DNA of 64,000 nucleotides from Achromobacter xylosoxidans (GTDB lineage Bacteria; Pseudomonadota; Gammaproteobacteria; Burkholderiales; Burkholderiaceae_B), in NCBI RefSeq assembly GCF_001457475.1, contig NZ_LN831029.1, forward strand, positions 4,898,001 to 4,962,000. Reading direction: 5' to 3'. The notes under the pieces were generated by a model. It saw only the letters and a program-made list of their open reading frames with translations. It was not told where the DNA came from and ran no database searches. The position numbers were made by a program, and so were the translations under genes. Below are positions 45,047 through 53,660 of the stretch, one piece after another (position 1 is the stretch's first letter; every line of letters starts with the position of its first letter).

Positions 45047-45210
45047 GCAGGGTCACATAAAGCAAGACAACACACCGCCCGGAAAGGTTTGTTGCCGTTG
45101 GGATGCGACCTTTTTAACTTTCACACTCGCATCGCTTACGGCTTCCTGTAGCCTGGATTCTGGTTTCCCCTGACGGGGTTTCAAGAGTCGTCATCTACAG
45201 GAGTCTAAAA

Positions 45211-45438
45211 ATGATGAGCAAAACCTTGATTATTGCCTCGGTGCTGGCGGTGTCGCTCAGCGCGTGCAACAAGAAGGAAGATGCCCCGGCGCCCGCGAAC
45301 AACCCCACGCCGGGCGCCAGCACCCCGGCGCCCTCGAGCACGCCGCCGGCCACCTCGCCGGCCCCGGCCCCCACCCCTGGCACCACGCCCGGCGGTGGCT
45401 CGACCACCCCTGGCGGCTCGACCACGCCCGCTTCCTGA
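45211..45438 (+). CDS. Small proline/threonine-rich lipoprotein
   Basis: 75 residues. Lipoprotein signal with the lipobox LSAC (cysteine 19), then an almost pure Pro/Thr/Ala/Ser/Gly tail with PGGSTTP-type repeats. No folded domain is evident. Such short lipoproteins may be spacers or surface-exposed tails. An AGGAG site and a strong terminator bracket it, so it is a genuine single-gene unit. Confidence 0.75.
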   Translation: MMSKTLIIASVLAVSLSACNKKEDAPAPANNPTPGASTPAPSSTPPATSPAPAPTPGTTPGGGSTTPGGSTTPAS

Positions 45439-45469
45439 TCAGCGAACAACCCCCGCGCTGATCACGGCA

Positions 45470-45505
45470 AACAAAAACCCCGGCCTCGCGCCGGGGTTTT
45501 TGTTT
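45470..45505 (+). terminator. Terminator of the small lipoprotein gene
   Basis: AACAAAAACCCCGGC-CTCGC-GCCGGGG then TTTTTGTTT; strong and symmetrical, so probably active in both directions. Confidence 0.92.
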
Positions 45506-45573
45506 GCGCGCAGCCGCCGCGCCACGGCCATGCCCTTTGTCCTGCGGCCGATGAGCGCCAGCCCCGCGCACAA

Positions 45574-45600
45574 AGAAAAAGGCCCGCAAGGGGCCTTTTC
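45574..45600 (-). terminator. Terminator of the dapA-bamC operon
   Basis: On the minus strand GGCCC-CTTGC-GGGCC followed by TTTTTCTTT, 42 bases after the bamC stop. Confidence 0.85.
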
Positions 45601-45641
45601 CGGGTCCATACGAGCGCCGTGGCGCTCGCCGGGGATGTGGA

Positions 45642-46766
45642 TCACATCTTGTCTTTCAGCACGCTCAGCAGGCGCTGGGCGGTGGCGCTGTTGTCGCGTT
45701 CGCCCTTGGCATCCAGCACCGTGACGGTGGTCTGTTCGCCGCTGCCGACCAGATGGATGCGGTACTGCGGCGCCTCGGCCTTCTTGTCGCCCGAGAACAT
45801 GCGGCTGAAGAAGCCCGGCTGGTCGATCTTCTCGCCGGTGTCGGTGTCGACGTAGCGCACGTAGTAGTCGCCAGCGGAACGGTCGCGGTCCTCGACCGAG
45901 AAACCGCCGCCATCCAGCGCCACGCCGACACGGCGCCAGGCCCGGTCGAACGACTCGCTGACGATCAGGGCGGCGCCCTGGGTGCGGACGTCCTGCTGCA
46001 CCGCGGGCTTCTGCGGCGCGGCCTCGGCCTGCTGCACCAGCTTGCGGGCGTTGTCGACGTCGGTGCCCAGGTAGACCATCATGCGCGCCAGCATGGCGGC
46101 GTTCAGGCCCGGGTCTTCCTTGCCATTCTGCCATTGCACCTGGGAGCCGTCGTTGCCAACGCGCTTTTCCAGCATCTGGCGGTGGCTGACGTAGATCTCG
46201 GTGTGGCCGTTGACGCGTTCGACGCGGGTGCGGAATTTCTCGCGCTCGCCGCTGTCCCAGGCCGATTCCAGCACCGCGCCCAGGGCCTGGCGCAGCCAGC
46301 TTTCCGGGATCTTGGCGCGGTTTTCCGCCCAGTCGGTCTCGATCAGGCCGGCGGCCGGATTGTTGCTGGCGACGGTGAAGCCGTTTTCGGTCCAGAAGTC
46401 GACCAGGCGCGGGAACACGTCCTCGGGCGCGCGGTCGACCACCAGCCAGCGCAGGTCGCCGTCGCGTTCGACGCGCATGTCCTGGCGGTTGGGCAGCACG
46501 TTGCTGGCCTTGGGCGCGTTGGCCTGGGCCTGGCCCTGCTGCTGGAATTGCGAGTAGGTGGTCGAGCCCGACGCCGGCGCGCGGTAGCGCGGATCGCTGG
46601 CGGCCTGGGTCAGGTCGGGCGGGATGCTGAGCGGCTCGCCACGTTGCGTGACGGCGCTCTTGTAGTTGACGGACTCTTCATTGCCCAGGAATTGGTTGAC
46701 CTCGCTGCAGCCGGCCAACAACACCAGAGACATCAATGCCGACAGACCGGCATGACGCTTGTTCAT
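45642..46766 (-). CDS. bamC: Outer membrane assembly lipoprotein BamC
   Basis: 374 residues. Lipobox LLAGC (cysteine 20), the natively extended N-terminal region with the conserved NYKS...PLSIPPDL element that contacts BamD, then two helix-grip domains. Part of the BAM complex that inserts beta-barrel proteins. It follows dapA by 17 bases, the classic dapA-nlpB arrangement. Confidence 0.94.
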   Translation of the reverse strand: MNKRHAGLSALMSLVLLAGCSEVNQFLGNEESVNYKSAVTQRGEPLSIPPDLTQAASDPRYRAPASGSTTYSQFQQQGQAQANAPKASNVLPNRQDMRVERDGDLRWLVVDRAPEDVFPRLVDFWTENGFTVASNNPAAGLIETDWAENRAKIPESWLRQALGAVLESAWDSGEREKFRTRVERVNGHTEIYVSHRQMLEKRVGNDGSQVQWQNGKEDPGLNAAMLARMMVYLGTDVDNARKLVQQAEAAPQKPAVQQDVRTQGAALIVSESFDRAWRRVGVALDGGGFSVEDRDRSAGDYYVRYVDTDTGEKIDQPGFFSRMFSGDKKAEAPQYRIHLVGSGEQTTVTVLDAKGERDNSATAQRLLSVLKDKM

Positions 46767-46783
46767 ACGTATCCTCACGATAT

Positions 46784-47689
46784 TTAGAGCAGGCCCGTTT
46801 CCTGGAGCGCGCGACGCACCGTTTCGTGGTGCGGTGCGCCCAGTTCCACCAGCGGCAACCGGTAGCCCAGTGCGGTGCGGCCCATTTCGGCCAGCGCCCA
46901 CTTGACGGGAATAGGATTGGCTTCAACGAACAAAGCCTTGTTCAGACGGGCCAGGTGCGCATTAAGTTCACGCACCTTCGGCACATTGCCCGCCAGGGCG
47001 GCGGCACAGAGGTCGCGCATCAGCTTGGGCGCGACGTTGGCGGTCACCGAAATGTTGCCGCGCGCGCCCAGCAGGATCAGGGCGGCGGCGGTGGGATCAT
47101 CGCCACTGAACACCTGGAAGCTGGCCGGTGCCTCGCGCAACAGCAGGCCGCCGCGGGCGATGTCGCCGGTGGCGTCCTTGATGCCGATGATGCCCGGCAC
47201 CTGCGCCAGGCGCAGCACCGTTTCGTTGCTCATGTCGGCCACGGTGCGGCCCGGCACGTTGTACAGGATGGTCGGCAGGTCCACGGCTTCGGCGATGGCG
47301 CGGAAGTGGCGGTACAGGCCTTCCTGCGAGGGCTTGTTGTAGTACGGCACCACCGACAGGCCGGCCTGCGCGCCCACCGCCTTGGCGTGGCGCGTGAGGT
47401 GGATGGCTTCGTCGGTGGAGTTGGCGCCCACGCCGGCAATGACCGGGATGCGGCCCGCCGCATGCTCGACCGCCACGCGGATCAGTTCCGCGTGTTCTTC
47501 CATGGAAACCGTCGGCGATTCCCCGGTGGTGCCCACCACCACCAGCGCATCGGTTCCTTCCTGGATATGCCAATCGATCAACGACCGGTAGGCAGCGTAG
47601 TCCAGGCTGCCGTCGGGCTGCATCGGGGTGACGAGGGCCACCATGCTGCCCTGGAAATTAACGCCTGCGGCGGTTGCAGGGGATGCCAT
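46784..47689 (-). CDS. dapA: 4-hydroxy-tetrahydrodipicolinate synthase DapA
   Basis: 301 residues, TIM barrel. TTGESPT pyruvate-binding motif near residue 50, catalytic tyrosine in YNVPGRT and Schiff-base lysine in GIKDATGD. It condenses pyruvate with aspartate semialdehyde in lysine and diaminopimelate synthesis. The ATG at 47689 fits the family; a longer frame exists upstream. Confidence 0.95.
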   Translation of the reverse strand: MASPATAAGVNFQGSMVALVTPMQPDGSLDYAAYRSLIDWHIQEGTDALVVVGTTGESPTVSMEEHAELIRVAVEHAAGRIPVIAGVGANSTDEAIHLTRHAKAVGAQAGLSVVPYYNKPSQEGLYRHFRAIAEAVDLPTILYNVPGRTVADMSNETVLRLAQVPGIIGIKDATGDIARGGLLLREAPASFQVFSGDDPTAAALILLGARGNISVTANVAPKLMRDLCAAALAGNVPKVRELNAHLARLNKALFVEANPIPVKWALAEMGRTALGYRLPLVELGAPHHETVRRALQETGLL

Positions 47690-47776
47690 AAATGAGGGGC
47701 TCCAAAGCCCCACGGCGGGATGCCCCAGGGCCAGAATCAGTGAAACCGCTGAGTTTAACGGATATTGGCCAAAATC

Positions 47777-48424
47777 CTAGAGGAACCACTGAACGATCGT
47801 CGTTCCCAAAGCCAATACCGGACGCATCAATATCCAGAGCACGTCGGTCACCAGCAGCACCACCACGATCACCAGCCCATACGGCTCGATTTTCGAGTAT
47901 TGCCAGGCCAGGCGGTTGGGCAGCAGGCTGAAAAGGATGCGTCCCCCATCCAGCGGCGGAATCGGCAGCAGGTTCAGCGCCATCAGCACCAGGTTGACCT
48001 GCACGCCGGCCATCGCCATCTCGAACCAGAAGCTCTCCTGCATGCCCGATTCCAGGAACAGGCGCAGCGAAAACACCCACAGGATGGCCATCAGCAGATT
48101 GGCGGCGGGTCCGGCCAGCGCCACCCACAGCATGTCTTTCTTGGGACGGCGCAGGCGGCCGAAATCCACCGGCACCGGCTTGGCCCAGCCGAACAGCATG
48201 CCCGGGCTGCCCAGCAGCTTGGAGGTCAGCAGGATCACCACCGGCACCAGCAGCGTGCCGATCGGATCGATGTGGCGCGCCGGGTTCAGGCTGACGCGGC
48301 CGGCCTGGTACGCCGTCGGATCGCCGAACATGCGCGCGACATAACCATGCGCGGCCTCGTGCAGGGTGATGGCGAAAATGACCGGTATCGCGTAGACCGC
48401 GATGGTTTGGATGATCTCGTTCAT
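47777..48424 (-). CDS. Site-2 protease family membrane metalloprotease (M50)
   Basis: 215 residues with about five to six membrane segments. The zinc site HEAAH is in the first segment (ITLHEAAHGYVARM) and the second motif is NLLPIPPLDGGRI. Short, PDZ-less family member. It lies between dapA and the YciO-like gene, all on the same strand, the usual order with tryptophanyl-tRNA synthetase/dapA in betaproteobacteria. Substrate unknown. Confidence 0.92.
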   Translation of the reverse strand: MNEIIQTIAVYAIPVIFAITLHEAAHGYVARMFGDPTAYQAGRVSLNPARHIDPIGTLLVPVVILLTSKLLGSPGMLFGWAKPVPVDFGRLRRPKKDMLWVALAGPAANLLMAILWVFSLRLFLESGMQESFWFEMAMAGVQVNLVLMALNLLPIPPLDGGRILFSLLPNRLAWQYSKIEPYGLVIVVVLLVTDVLWILMRPVLALGTTIVQWFL

Positions 48425-48485
48425 GGCGAACCGGATTGTAGAGGACCCGCGTGGCCGCGCCGGGGGGCCATGCGCGGCGGTGACT

Positions 48486-49112
48486 TCAGGCCAGGCCCAG
48501 CGTGGCCGGGTCGCCGCGTCCCACGCGCACCACCACCGGCTCGGCGCCGGTCAGGTCGATCACGGTGGTCGGCGAATGCGGGCACGCGCCGGCGTCGATG
48601 ATGGCGGCCAGCTCGTGGGCGTAGCGCTCGCGGATGTCCTCGGCGTCGTTCAACGCTTCGGTCTCGTCCTTCGGGATGAGGGTGGTGGACAGCAGCGGCG
48701 CGCCCATCTGTTCGAGCAGGCCGAGCATCACGGCGTGATCCGGCACGCGGATGCCGATGGTCTTGCGCGACGGGTGCGAGACGCGCCGCGGCACTTCCTT
48801 GGTGGCTTCCAGGATGAAGGTCCAGGGGCCGGGCGTAGCGGCCTTGAGCAGCCGGTACTGGCGGTTGTCGACGCGCGCGAAGTGGCCGATCTCGGCCAGG
48901 TCGCGGCAAAGCAGCGTGAGGTGATGGCGCTCGTCCAGGCCGCGCAGGCGGCGCAGGCCGTCGGCCGCGTTCTTGTCGTCCAGGCGCGCGACCACCGCGT
49001 AGCTGGAATCGGTGGGCACCGCCACCAGGCCCCCGTCGTTCAGCCATTGGGCGGCCTGCTTGAGCAGGCGCGGTTGGGGATTCGCGGGGTGGATATCTAA
49101 ATGGAGAGCCAT
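48486..49112 (-). CDS. YciO/Sua5/YrdC-type protein (L-threonylcarbamoyladenylate synthase family)
   Basis: 208 residues, with the YrdC fold readable from VPTDSSYAVVARL through TPGPWTFILEATKEVPRRV to TIGIRVPDHAVM. YciO-like members have weak threonylcarbamoyl-AMP activity or act on RNA. It precedes the M50 protease gene by 61 bases on the same strand and diverges from the YpfJ-like gene across 89 bp. Confidence 0.88.
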   Translation of the reverse strand: MALHLDIHPANPQPRLLKQAAQWLNDGGLVAVPTDSSYAVVARLDDKNAADGLRRLRGLDERHHLTLLCRDLAEIGHFARVDNRQYRLLKAATPGPWTFILEATKEVPRRVSHPSRKTIGIRVPDHAVMLGLLEQMGAPLLSTTLIPKDETEALNDAEDIRERYAHELAAIIDAGACPHSPTTVIDLTGAEPVVVRVGRGDPATLGLA

Positions 49113-49201
49113 GGGTTTATCCTAACACTCTTGAAGGCCGCTTCACCATGGGCGGCCACGGCAACACATGGCGGCCATGCCGGCCCGCCCGGAGACACAG
49201 T

Positions 49202-50056
49202 ATGCGCCTGGACGATTCCCGCGAAAGCGACAACGTGGAAGACCGCCGCGCCAGCGGCCCGCGTATCGGCGGCCGAGGCACCATCGGCATCGGCACCATC
49301 GTGCTGGCCCTGGTGGCCATGTATTTCGGCGTCGATCCCAGCGTGGTGCTGCAGATGGCCGAAGGCCCGCCGGCGCAGCAGCAACAGGGGCCGGCCGCCC
49401 GGCCGCCCGCCAACGACCCGCAGGCACGCTTCGTCGCCAAGGTGCTGGGCGAAACCGAGGACACCTGGAGCGCCATCTTCCAGAAGGACCTGAACCGCCA
49501 GTACGTGCCGCCCAAGCTGGTGCTGTTCCGTGGCGCCACGCCCACGGCCTGTGGCACCGGCCAGGCGGCGATGGGGCCGTTCTACTGCCCGGGCGACAGC
49601 AAGGTCTACATCGACCTGGCGTTCTTCGACGAATTGCAGAACCGCTTCAAGGCGCCCGGCGATTTCGCCCAGGCCTACGTCATCGCGCACGAGGTCGGCC
49701 ACCACGTGCAACACCTGCTGGGCATCTCCGACCAGGTCGACAACCTGCGCCGCCGCAACCCGTCGCAGGCCAATGCGCTGTCCGTGCGCATGGAACTGCA
49801 GGCCGACTGCTTCGCCGGCCTGTGGGCGCAACGCGCCAACGCCGCCCGCAACATCCTCGAGGGCGGCGACGTCGAGGAAGCGCTGGCCGCGGCCACCGCC
49901 ATCGGCGACGACCGGCTGCAAAAGCAGAGCCAGGGCTACGTGGTGCCGGACGCCTTCACCCACGGCTCGTCGGCCCAGCGGGTGCGCTGGTTCAAGCGCG
50001 GCCTGGAAGGCGGCGAGCTCAAGCAATGTGATACCTTCGCCGCCAGCTCGCTGTAG
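49202..50056 (+). CDS. ypfJ: YpfJ-type neutral zinc metallopeptidase
   Basis: 284 residues. A hydrophilic head and one membrane anchor (about residues 27-45) precede the peptidase domain, which has the zinc-binding HEVGHHVQH and a downstream ELQADCFAG glutamate. Known as the KPN_02809/YpfJ family of predicted periplasmic-facing proteases of unknown substrate. Full length and intact. Confidence 0.9.
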   Translation: MRLDDSRESDNVEDRRASGPRIGGRGTIGIGTIVLALVAMYFGVDPSVVLQMAEGPPAQQQQGPAARPPANDPQARFVAKVLGETEDTWSAIFQKDLNRQYVPPKLVLFRGATPTACGTGQAAMGPFYCPGDSKVYIDLAFFDELQNRFKAPGDFAQAYVIAHEVGHHVQHLLGISDQVDNLRRRNPSQANALSVRMELQADCFAGLWAQRANAARNILEGGDVEEALAAATAIGDDRLQKQSQGYVVPDAFTHGSSAQRVRWFKRGLEGGELKQCDTFAASSL

Positions 50057-50087
50057 CCCCGGCGTGCCGGCCGCGACGCCATTGCGC

Positions 50088-50103
50088 CTGTATATCCATA
50101 CAG
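50088..50103. promoter_or_regulatory. LexA-like (SOS) box
   Basis: CTGTATATCCATACAG has the CTGT-N8-ACAG pattern with an AT-rich centre. It lies 134 bases upstream of the next gene, with a TAAGAT -10-like element near 50131 between them. Confidence 0.6.
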
Positions 50104-50236
50104 CGCGCGGACCGAGGGCGTCTTCATCTTGTAAGATTACGCCCCCGCGCAGACCAAGCGCGGGCCAGAGCTCCCGCAAGGGGGCTTTTCCCGCTGGGCG
50201 GCCCGGCGGCGCATTTCCAGACACCAGATCCGTTCC

Positions 50237-50773
50237 ATGGCCAACAAGTTCGAACCGTTAATCACCGCTGATGAGGTGCAAGAAATCCTCGCGGAGCCCA
50301 AGGAAACCGTCAAGCCGATCACCTGGATCCCCAAGCCGGCCGCCACCAGCATCCAGTGGATGGAGTTCGCCAGCCCTTGCCGCATCAAGGGTGAAGTGCG
50401 CGACGACGTGATCTTCCGCGCCACCTACCGCGGCGCCCGCACCGACGTGCACGGCCAGGCCACCATTTTCCTGGCCGAGGCGTTCTGCGCCAGCCTGTTC
50501 GTCGGCCCGCACCGCGTCCTCGGCGTCGACACCGACGACTCCTTCCACACCAGCCTGGTGGGCGAAGGCCGGCCGCAATACCGCAAGCCGCTGGCGGACC
50601 GCAGCCACGAACACATCTGGGTGGACGAAGGCGAAGGCTACGCCGAACCCATCGTGCCCGCCCTGCACACGATCGCCGAGCTGATGCAGTACTTCCTGCC
50701 GAGGGCCAACCTGACCCTGACCGGCGGTTTCGCGCATCCCCTCAAAGGCCGACAAATCGAACTGATCCTATGA
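50237..50773 (+). CDS. Hypothetical protein, first gene of a possible SOS unit
   Basis: 178 residues, not recognised. Acidic, soluble-looking, no signal or membrane segment. The middle has regularly spaced beta-type stretches (DVIFRATYRGARTDVHGQATIFLAEAF in part). Its stop overlaps the next start by four bases, so it works with that gene. A LexA-like box sits upstream. Confidence 0.75.
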   Translation: MANKFEPLITADEVQEILAEPKETVKPITWIPKPAATSIQWMEFASPCRIKGEVRDDVIFRATYRGARTDVHGQATIFLAEAFCASLFVGPHRVLGVDTDDSFHTSLVGEGRPQYRKPLADRSHEHIWVDEGEGYAEPIVPALHTIAELMQYFLPRANLTLTGGFAHPLKGRQIELIL

Positions 50774-51537
50774 GCAATTTCCTGGAAGCCTCCGGCTGGA
50801 CCGTCCTGCCGGCGGGCGAGCACGCCATCCGCGCGATCTCGCCGATGACGCTGGGCCTGGACGGCCAGCACGCGGCGTTCTTCATCGCCCATCCGGACGA
50901 CACGTCGTTCTATCTCACCGACGCCTGTGAAACCGCGATGCATGCCTCCAGCTACGGCATCGAACTGGCGCCCAAGCGGATCGACATCCTCAACGAAACG
51001 CCGGGCGTGAGCCTGGCGCACTTCGACAAGTCGGGCGCCATCGTCGCCAGCGGCCCCAACGAGCAGTTGCAGGAAGCGCTGTGGGACGCGGTCAAGCTGG
51101 CCATGGCGCTGTCGTTCCAGTGCGCCAAGTGGATGCCGCGTTTCAGCCAGCTGCGCTTTCGCGCCCAGGTCGGCCGGGCGCTGGCGGCCGGGGTCGGCCC
51201 CAATCGCATGGTCAAGGGCGCGCGCGCCAAGGGCAGCAGCGGCCATACCGCCGACTTCGCCTTCGCCGTGCGCGCCGCGGGCAGCACCGCGCTGACCTAC
51301 ATCGAACCGATCGCGCTCAAGGCGGGCAAGAAAATGGATTGGACGCAGGTCTACCAGACCCACGGCAAGATGTCGGACGTGAAAATGGCCGATGCGCGCA
51401 ACTCGCGCATGGTGATCCTGGAGGATGGCGCGTCGGCCGAGGAACTCAGGAAAGCCGTGACCATCCTGGAACAGTCGGCCAGCGTGCTGACGCTGGCCAA
51501 GACCCGCGACTGGCGGGCGGTGTTCGCCGCGGAATAG
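50770..51537 (+). CDS. DUF1828-like protein, partner of the preceding gene
   Basis: 255 residues. The N-terminal part (FFIAHPDDTSFYLTDACETAM ... GIELAPKRIDILNE) resembles DUF1828 domains, in which a short acidic strand pair is followed by LTD-x-x-E-T. The C-terminal half (about 155-255) has alternating strands and ends helical, similar to the DUF1829 region that often follows. Function unknown; such proteins appear in phage- or defence-associated settings in some genomes, from memory. Confidence 0.65.
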   Translation: MSNFLEASGWTVLPAGEHAIRAISPMTLGLDGQHAAFFIAHPDDTSFYLTDACETAMHASSYGIELAPKRIDILNETPGVSLAHFDKSGAIVASGPNEQLQEALWDAVKLAMALSFQCAKWMPRFSQLRFRAQVGRALAAGVGPNRMVKGARAKGSSGHTADFAFAVRAAGSTALTYIEPIALKAGKKMDWTQVYQTHGKMSDVKMADARNSRMVILEDGASAEELRKAVTILEQSASVLTLAKTRDWRAVFAAE

Positions 51538-51579
51538 CCGCCGCCGCGGACCGCGCCCCATCAGCGCCGGCCGGCGGCG

Positions 51580-51852
51580 TCAGGATGGCATGTTGGTCAG
51601 GCCGTCGACGATTTCGCGGCCGTGCAGGATGGCGGCATGCACCGCTTCGCGCGGACTGAAGACAAAACCACCTTCGGCAAAGCGTGGCACGGGATATTCG
51701 TCGCCACCTTCCAGCACGGCGCCAGCCTGGACCACCATGACCGATGCGATGAAAACGGGGCCGCTCGGCAACGCTTGGACTTCATCGCCCGCGCCCCGGG
51801 ACACCTTGGCCGTCAGCCGGTATCCCTTGTAGATCAAGTTGTTCTGATGCAC
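51580..51852 (-). CDS. Small hypothetical protein (DUF6566-like)
   Basis: 90 residues from a GTG start with GAGGG upstream. One compact alpha/beta domain is likely (YKGYRLTAKVSR ... GFVFSPREAVHAAILHGREIVDG), typical of small conserved proteins abundant in Burkholderiales. Single gene between two convergent or unrelated units; 51853-52077 upstream holds no other gene. Confidence 0.65.
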   Translation of the reverse strand: MHQNNLIYKGYRLTAKVSRGAGDEVQALPSGPVFIASVMVVQAGAVLEGGDEYPVPRFAEGGFVFSPREAVHAAILHGREIVDGLTNMPS

Positions 51853-52077
51853 TTCGGATGCCCTCTATCTGCGACCCAGCATACCGCGCCTGTTCATGAC
51901 AGTTCGGATAAGTTTTGTAACCCAGGCATCCGATAGAAACATTGTTGCACCGCGCTAATTGCGTCCCCGTTTCCCTGGCGGCCTGCCCGCCACGCCGACA
52001 GGCAGGCAGGACGCGGCTGACAGCCGGACGCGACCCGCGCCCGGCCGGGGCCGCGTCGATCCGTCCCGGGGATTTCC

Positions 52078-52728
52078 CTAAAGCTGTTGCGAAAGCGCAC
52101 TATCGGGGGGCTGCATGCCCGTGGCCCGCAGGTAGTCGGGCAAGGTCCAGCCCCGGCCCAGCAGGAACATGCGGGTGTGCAGATCGCCCAGCACCTGCGG
52201 CGTCACCGCCGGCCCCAGGTAGGTCAGCCGCTTGCGCCGCAGGTCGGCATAGCCCAGCGGATAATCGCGAGCAAGCCCCAGCCACAGGCGATGCGCGCCG
52301 ACCGACTGGCGCGCCCCGCTCATGATGCACAGCCCCGCGTCCAGGGCCCAGCGATAGACCGCGGTGGCCAGCCCCATGCCCTGGTAGGGCGCGGCGTACT
52401 TCGAATGCGGCGCGCGCACGTAGGGATCGGCGCGCCGCCCCACTTCGATCAGCCGGTTGAACACCGTGTAGCCCGCCAGCCGGCCGCGCCGCGCGTCCAC
52501 CACATACACGTAATACTCGCCATCGGCCTCGCGGTAGCGAAGCACCATGCCAGGGATGTCGGTTTGAACCTCCGGCAATCCATGCAAGCGGTCCGAAGGA
52601 CGATTCATGCGGTCGTGGATGGCATCGAGTTCGGTCTCCACTTCGCGCGGAGCGTGATTGACGTCGATGCGCAGTTCCGTCGCGATAGGCAAGGCGCGGC
52701 GGAAAGCGTGCAGGGCCAGCGTAGGCAA
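52078..52728 (-). CDS. Predicted GNAT-type acetyltransferase
   Basis: 216 residues. The acetyl-CoA-binding segment is visible as PYQGMGLATAVYRWALDAG, preceded by strands YYVYVVDARRGRLAGYTVF. The start is taken as TTG at 52728, five bases after a perfect AGGAGG; no in-frame ATG lies nearby, and the first methionine inside would remove the first strands. The target is unknown. Confidence 0.65.
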   Translation of the reverse strand: MPTLALHAFRRALPIATELRIDVNHAPREVETELDAIHDRMNRPSDRLHGLPEVQTDIPGMVLRYREADGEYYVYVVDARRGRLAGYTVFNRLIEVGRRADPYVRAPHSKYAAPYQGMGLATAVYRWALDAGLCIMSGARQSVGAHRLWLGLARDYPLGYADLRRKRLTYLGPAVTPQVLGDLHTRMFLLGRGWTLPDYLRATGMQPPDSALSQQL

Positions 52729-52832
52729 GGCCACCTCCTGTACAGGGCAAATGCCCGATGAAAAAAAGATGTGCGCCCGCCCGCGACCTGCCGGTCCGCG
52801 GGGGCGCGATGAAAATCCGCCTCGAAATGGTC

Positions 52833-53573
52833 CTAGGCGGCGTGGCCGCCCGTCAGGTTCCAGTCCACCGCGTCGGCGGCCGCCTCCCCGGGCATGCCGA
52901 AAAACGCCGGGAACTGGCGCGCGCCTTTGCGCGTGACCGACAAGGCGCGCGAGTCCAGGTCCTTGTCGACCCAGCCGCGCCGCAACAACGCCTCCAGCAG
53001 CGCGGCGCCGAGCGCGCCGCCCAGGTGCGAGCGGCGCTCGCTCCAATCCAGGCAGGGGCAGGCAAAGCGGCGGCGGCGCTGGCGCGCCTGCGCCACATCC
53101 ACCCCGACCTGTGCCAGCGAGGCCTCGCCCAGCGGCGTCAACACATAGTCGCGGCCATCGGCCGCCAGCCATTGGCGCGCCAGCATCGCATCATGGACGC
53201 GCACGGCCAGCGTGCCCGCCATGTGGTCATAACAGGTGCGGGCCTCGCGCAGCGCCGATGGCGTGTTGGGCTTGAATGGCGCGCGCTCGGCGCCCGCCAC
53301 CACCAGCAACGCTTCCAGCGCGCGCGCCACTTCGGCATTGGCCAGCCGGTAATAGCGGTGCTTGCCCTGCGCCGCCTGCTCCACCAGGCCCTGCTCGCGC
53401 AGGCGCTGGAAATGGCTGCTGGCCGTGGACGCGCCGATATCCGCGGCCGCGGCCAGTTCCGTGGCGGTGCGGGCGCGGCCATCCAGCAGCACGCACAGCA
53501 TGCGCGCCCGCGCCGGATCGGCGATGGCGCCCGCGACGGCGGACAGATTGATATCGGCGAACTCGGATTCCAT
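52833..53573 (-). CDS. ArsR-family winged helix regulator
   Basis: 246 residues. The ArsR helix-turn-helix lies at about residues 15-80 (ADPARARMLCVLLDGRARTATELA, ASTASSHFQRLREQGLV); an extra C-terminal domain with a CPCLDW motif follows, as in the larger ArsR relatives. Metal-binding cysteines of classic ArsR are absent from the DNA-binding helix. It diverges from an MFS transporter gene across 87 bp, its likely target. Confidence 0.9.
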   Translation of the reverse strand: MESEFADINLSAVAGAIADPARARMLCVLLDGRARTATELAAAADIGASTASSHFQRLREQGLVEQAAQGKHRYYRLANAEVARALEALLVVAGAERAPFKPNTPSALREARTCYDHMAGTLAVRVHDAMLARQWLAADGRDYVLTPLGEASLAQVGVDVAQARQRRRRFACPCLDWSERRSHLGGALGAALLEALLRRGWVDKDLDSRALSVTRKGARQFPAFFGMPGEAAADAVDWNLTGGHAA

Positions 53574-53660
53574 GATTCGGTCCCGGCCAAAGTGTTGTGT
53601 ACAGGCACAAGCATACTGCGAGTCATCCCAACAAGACAGCCGGCGCCGCCGGCCACCGCC

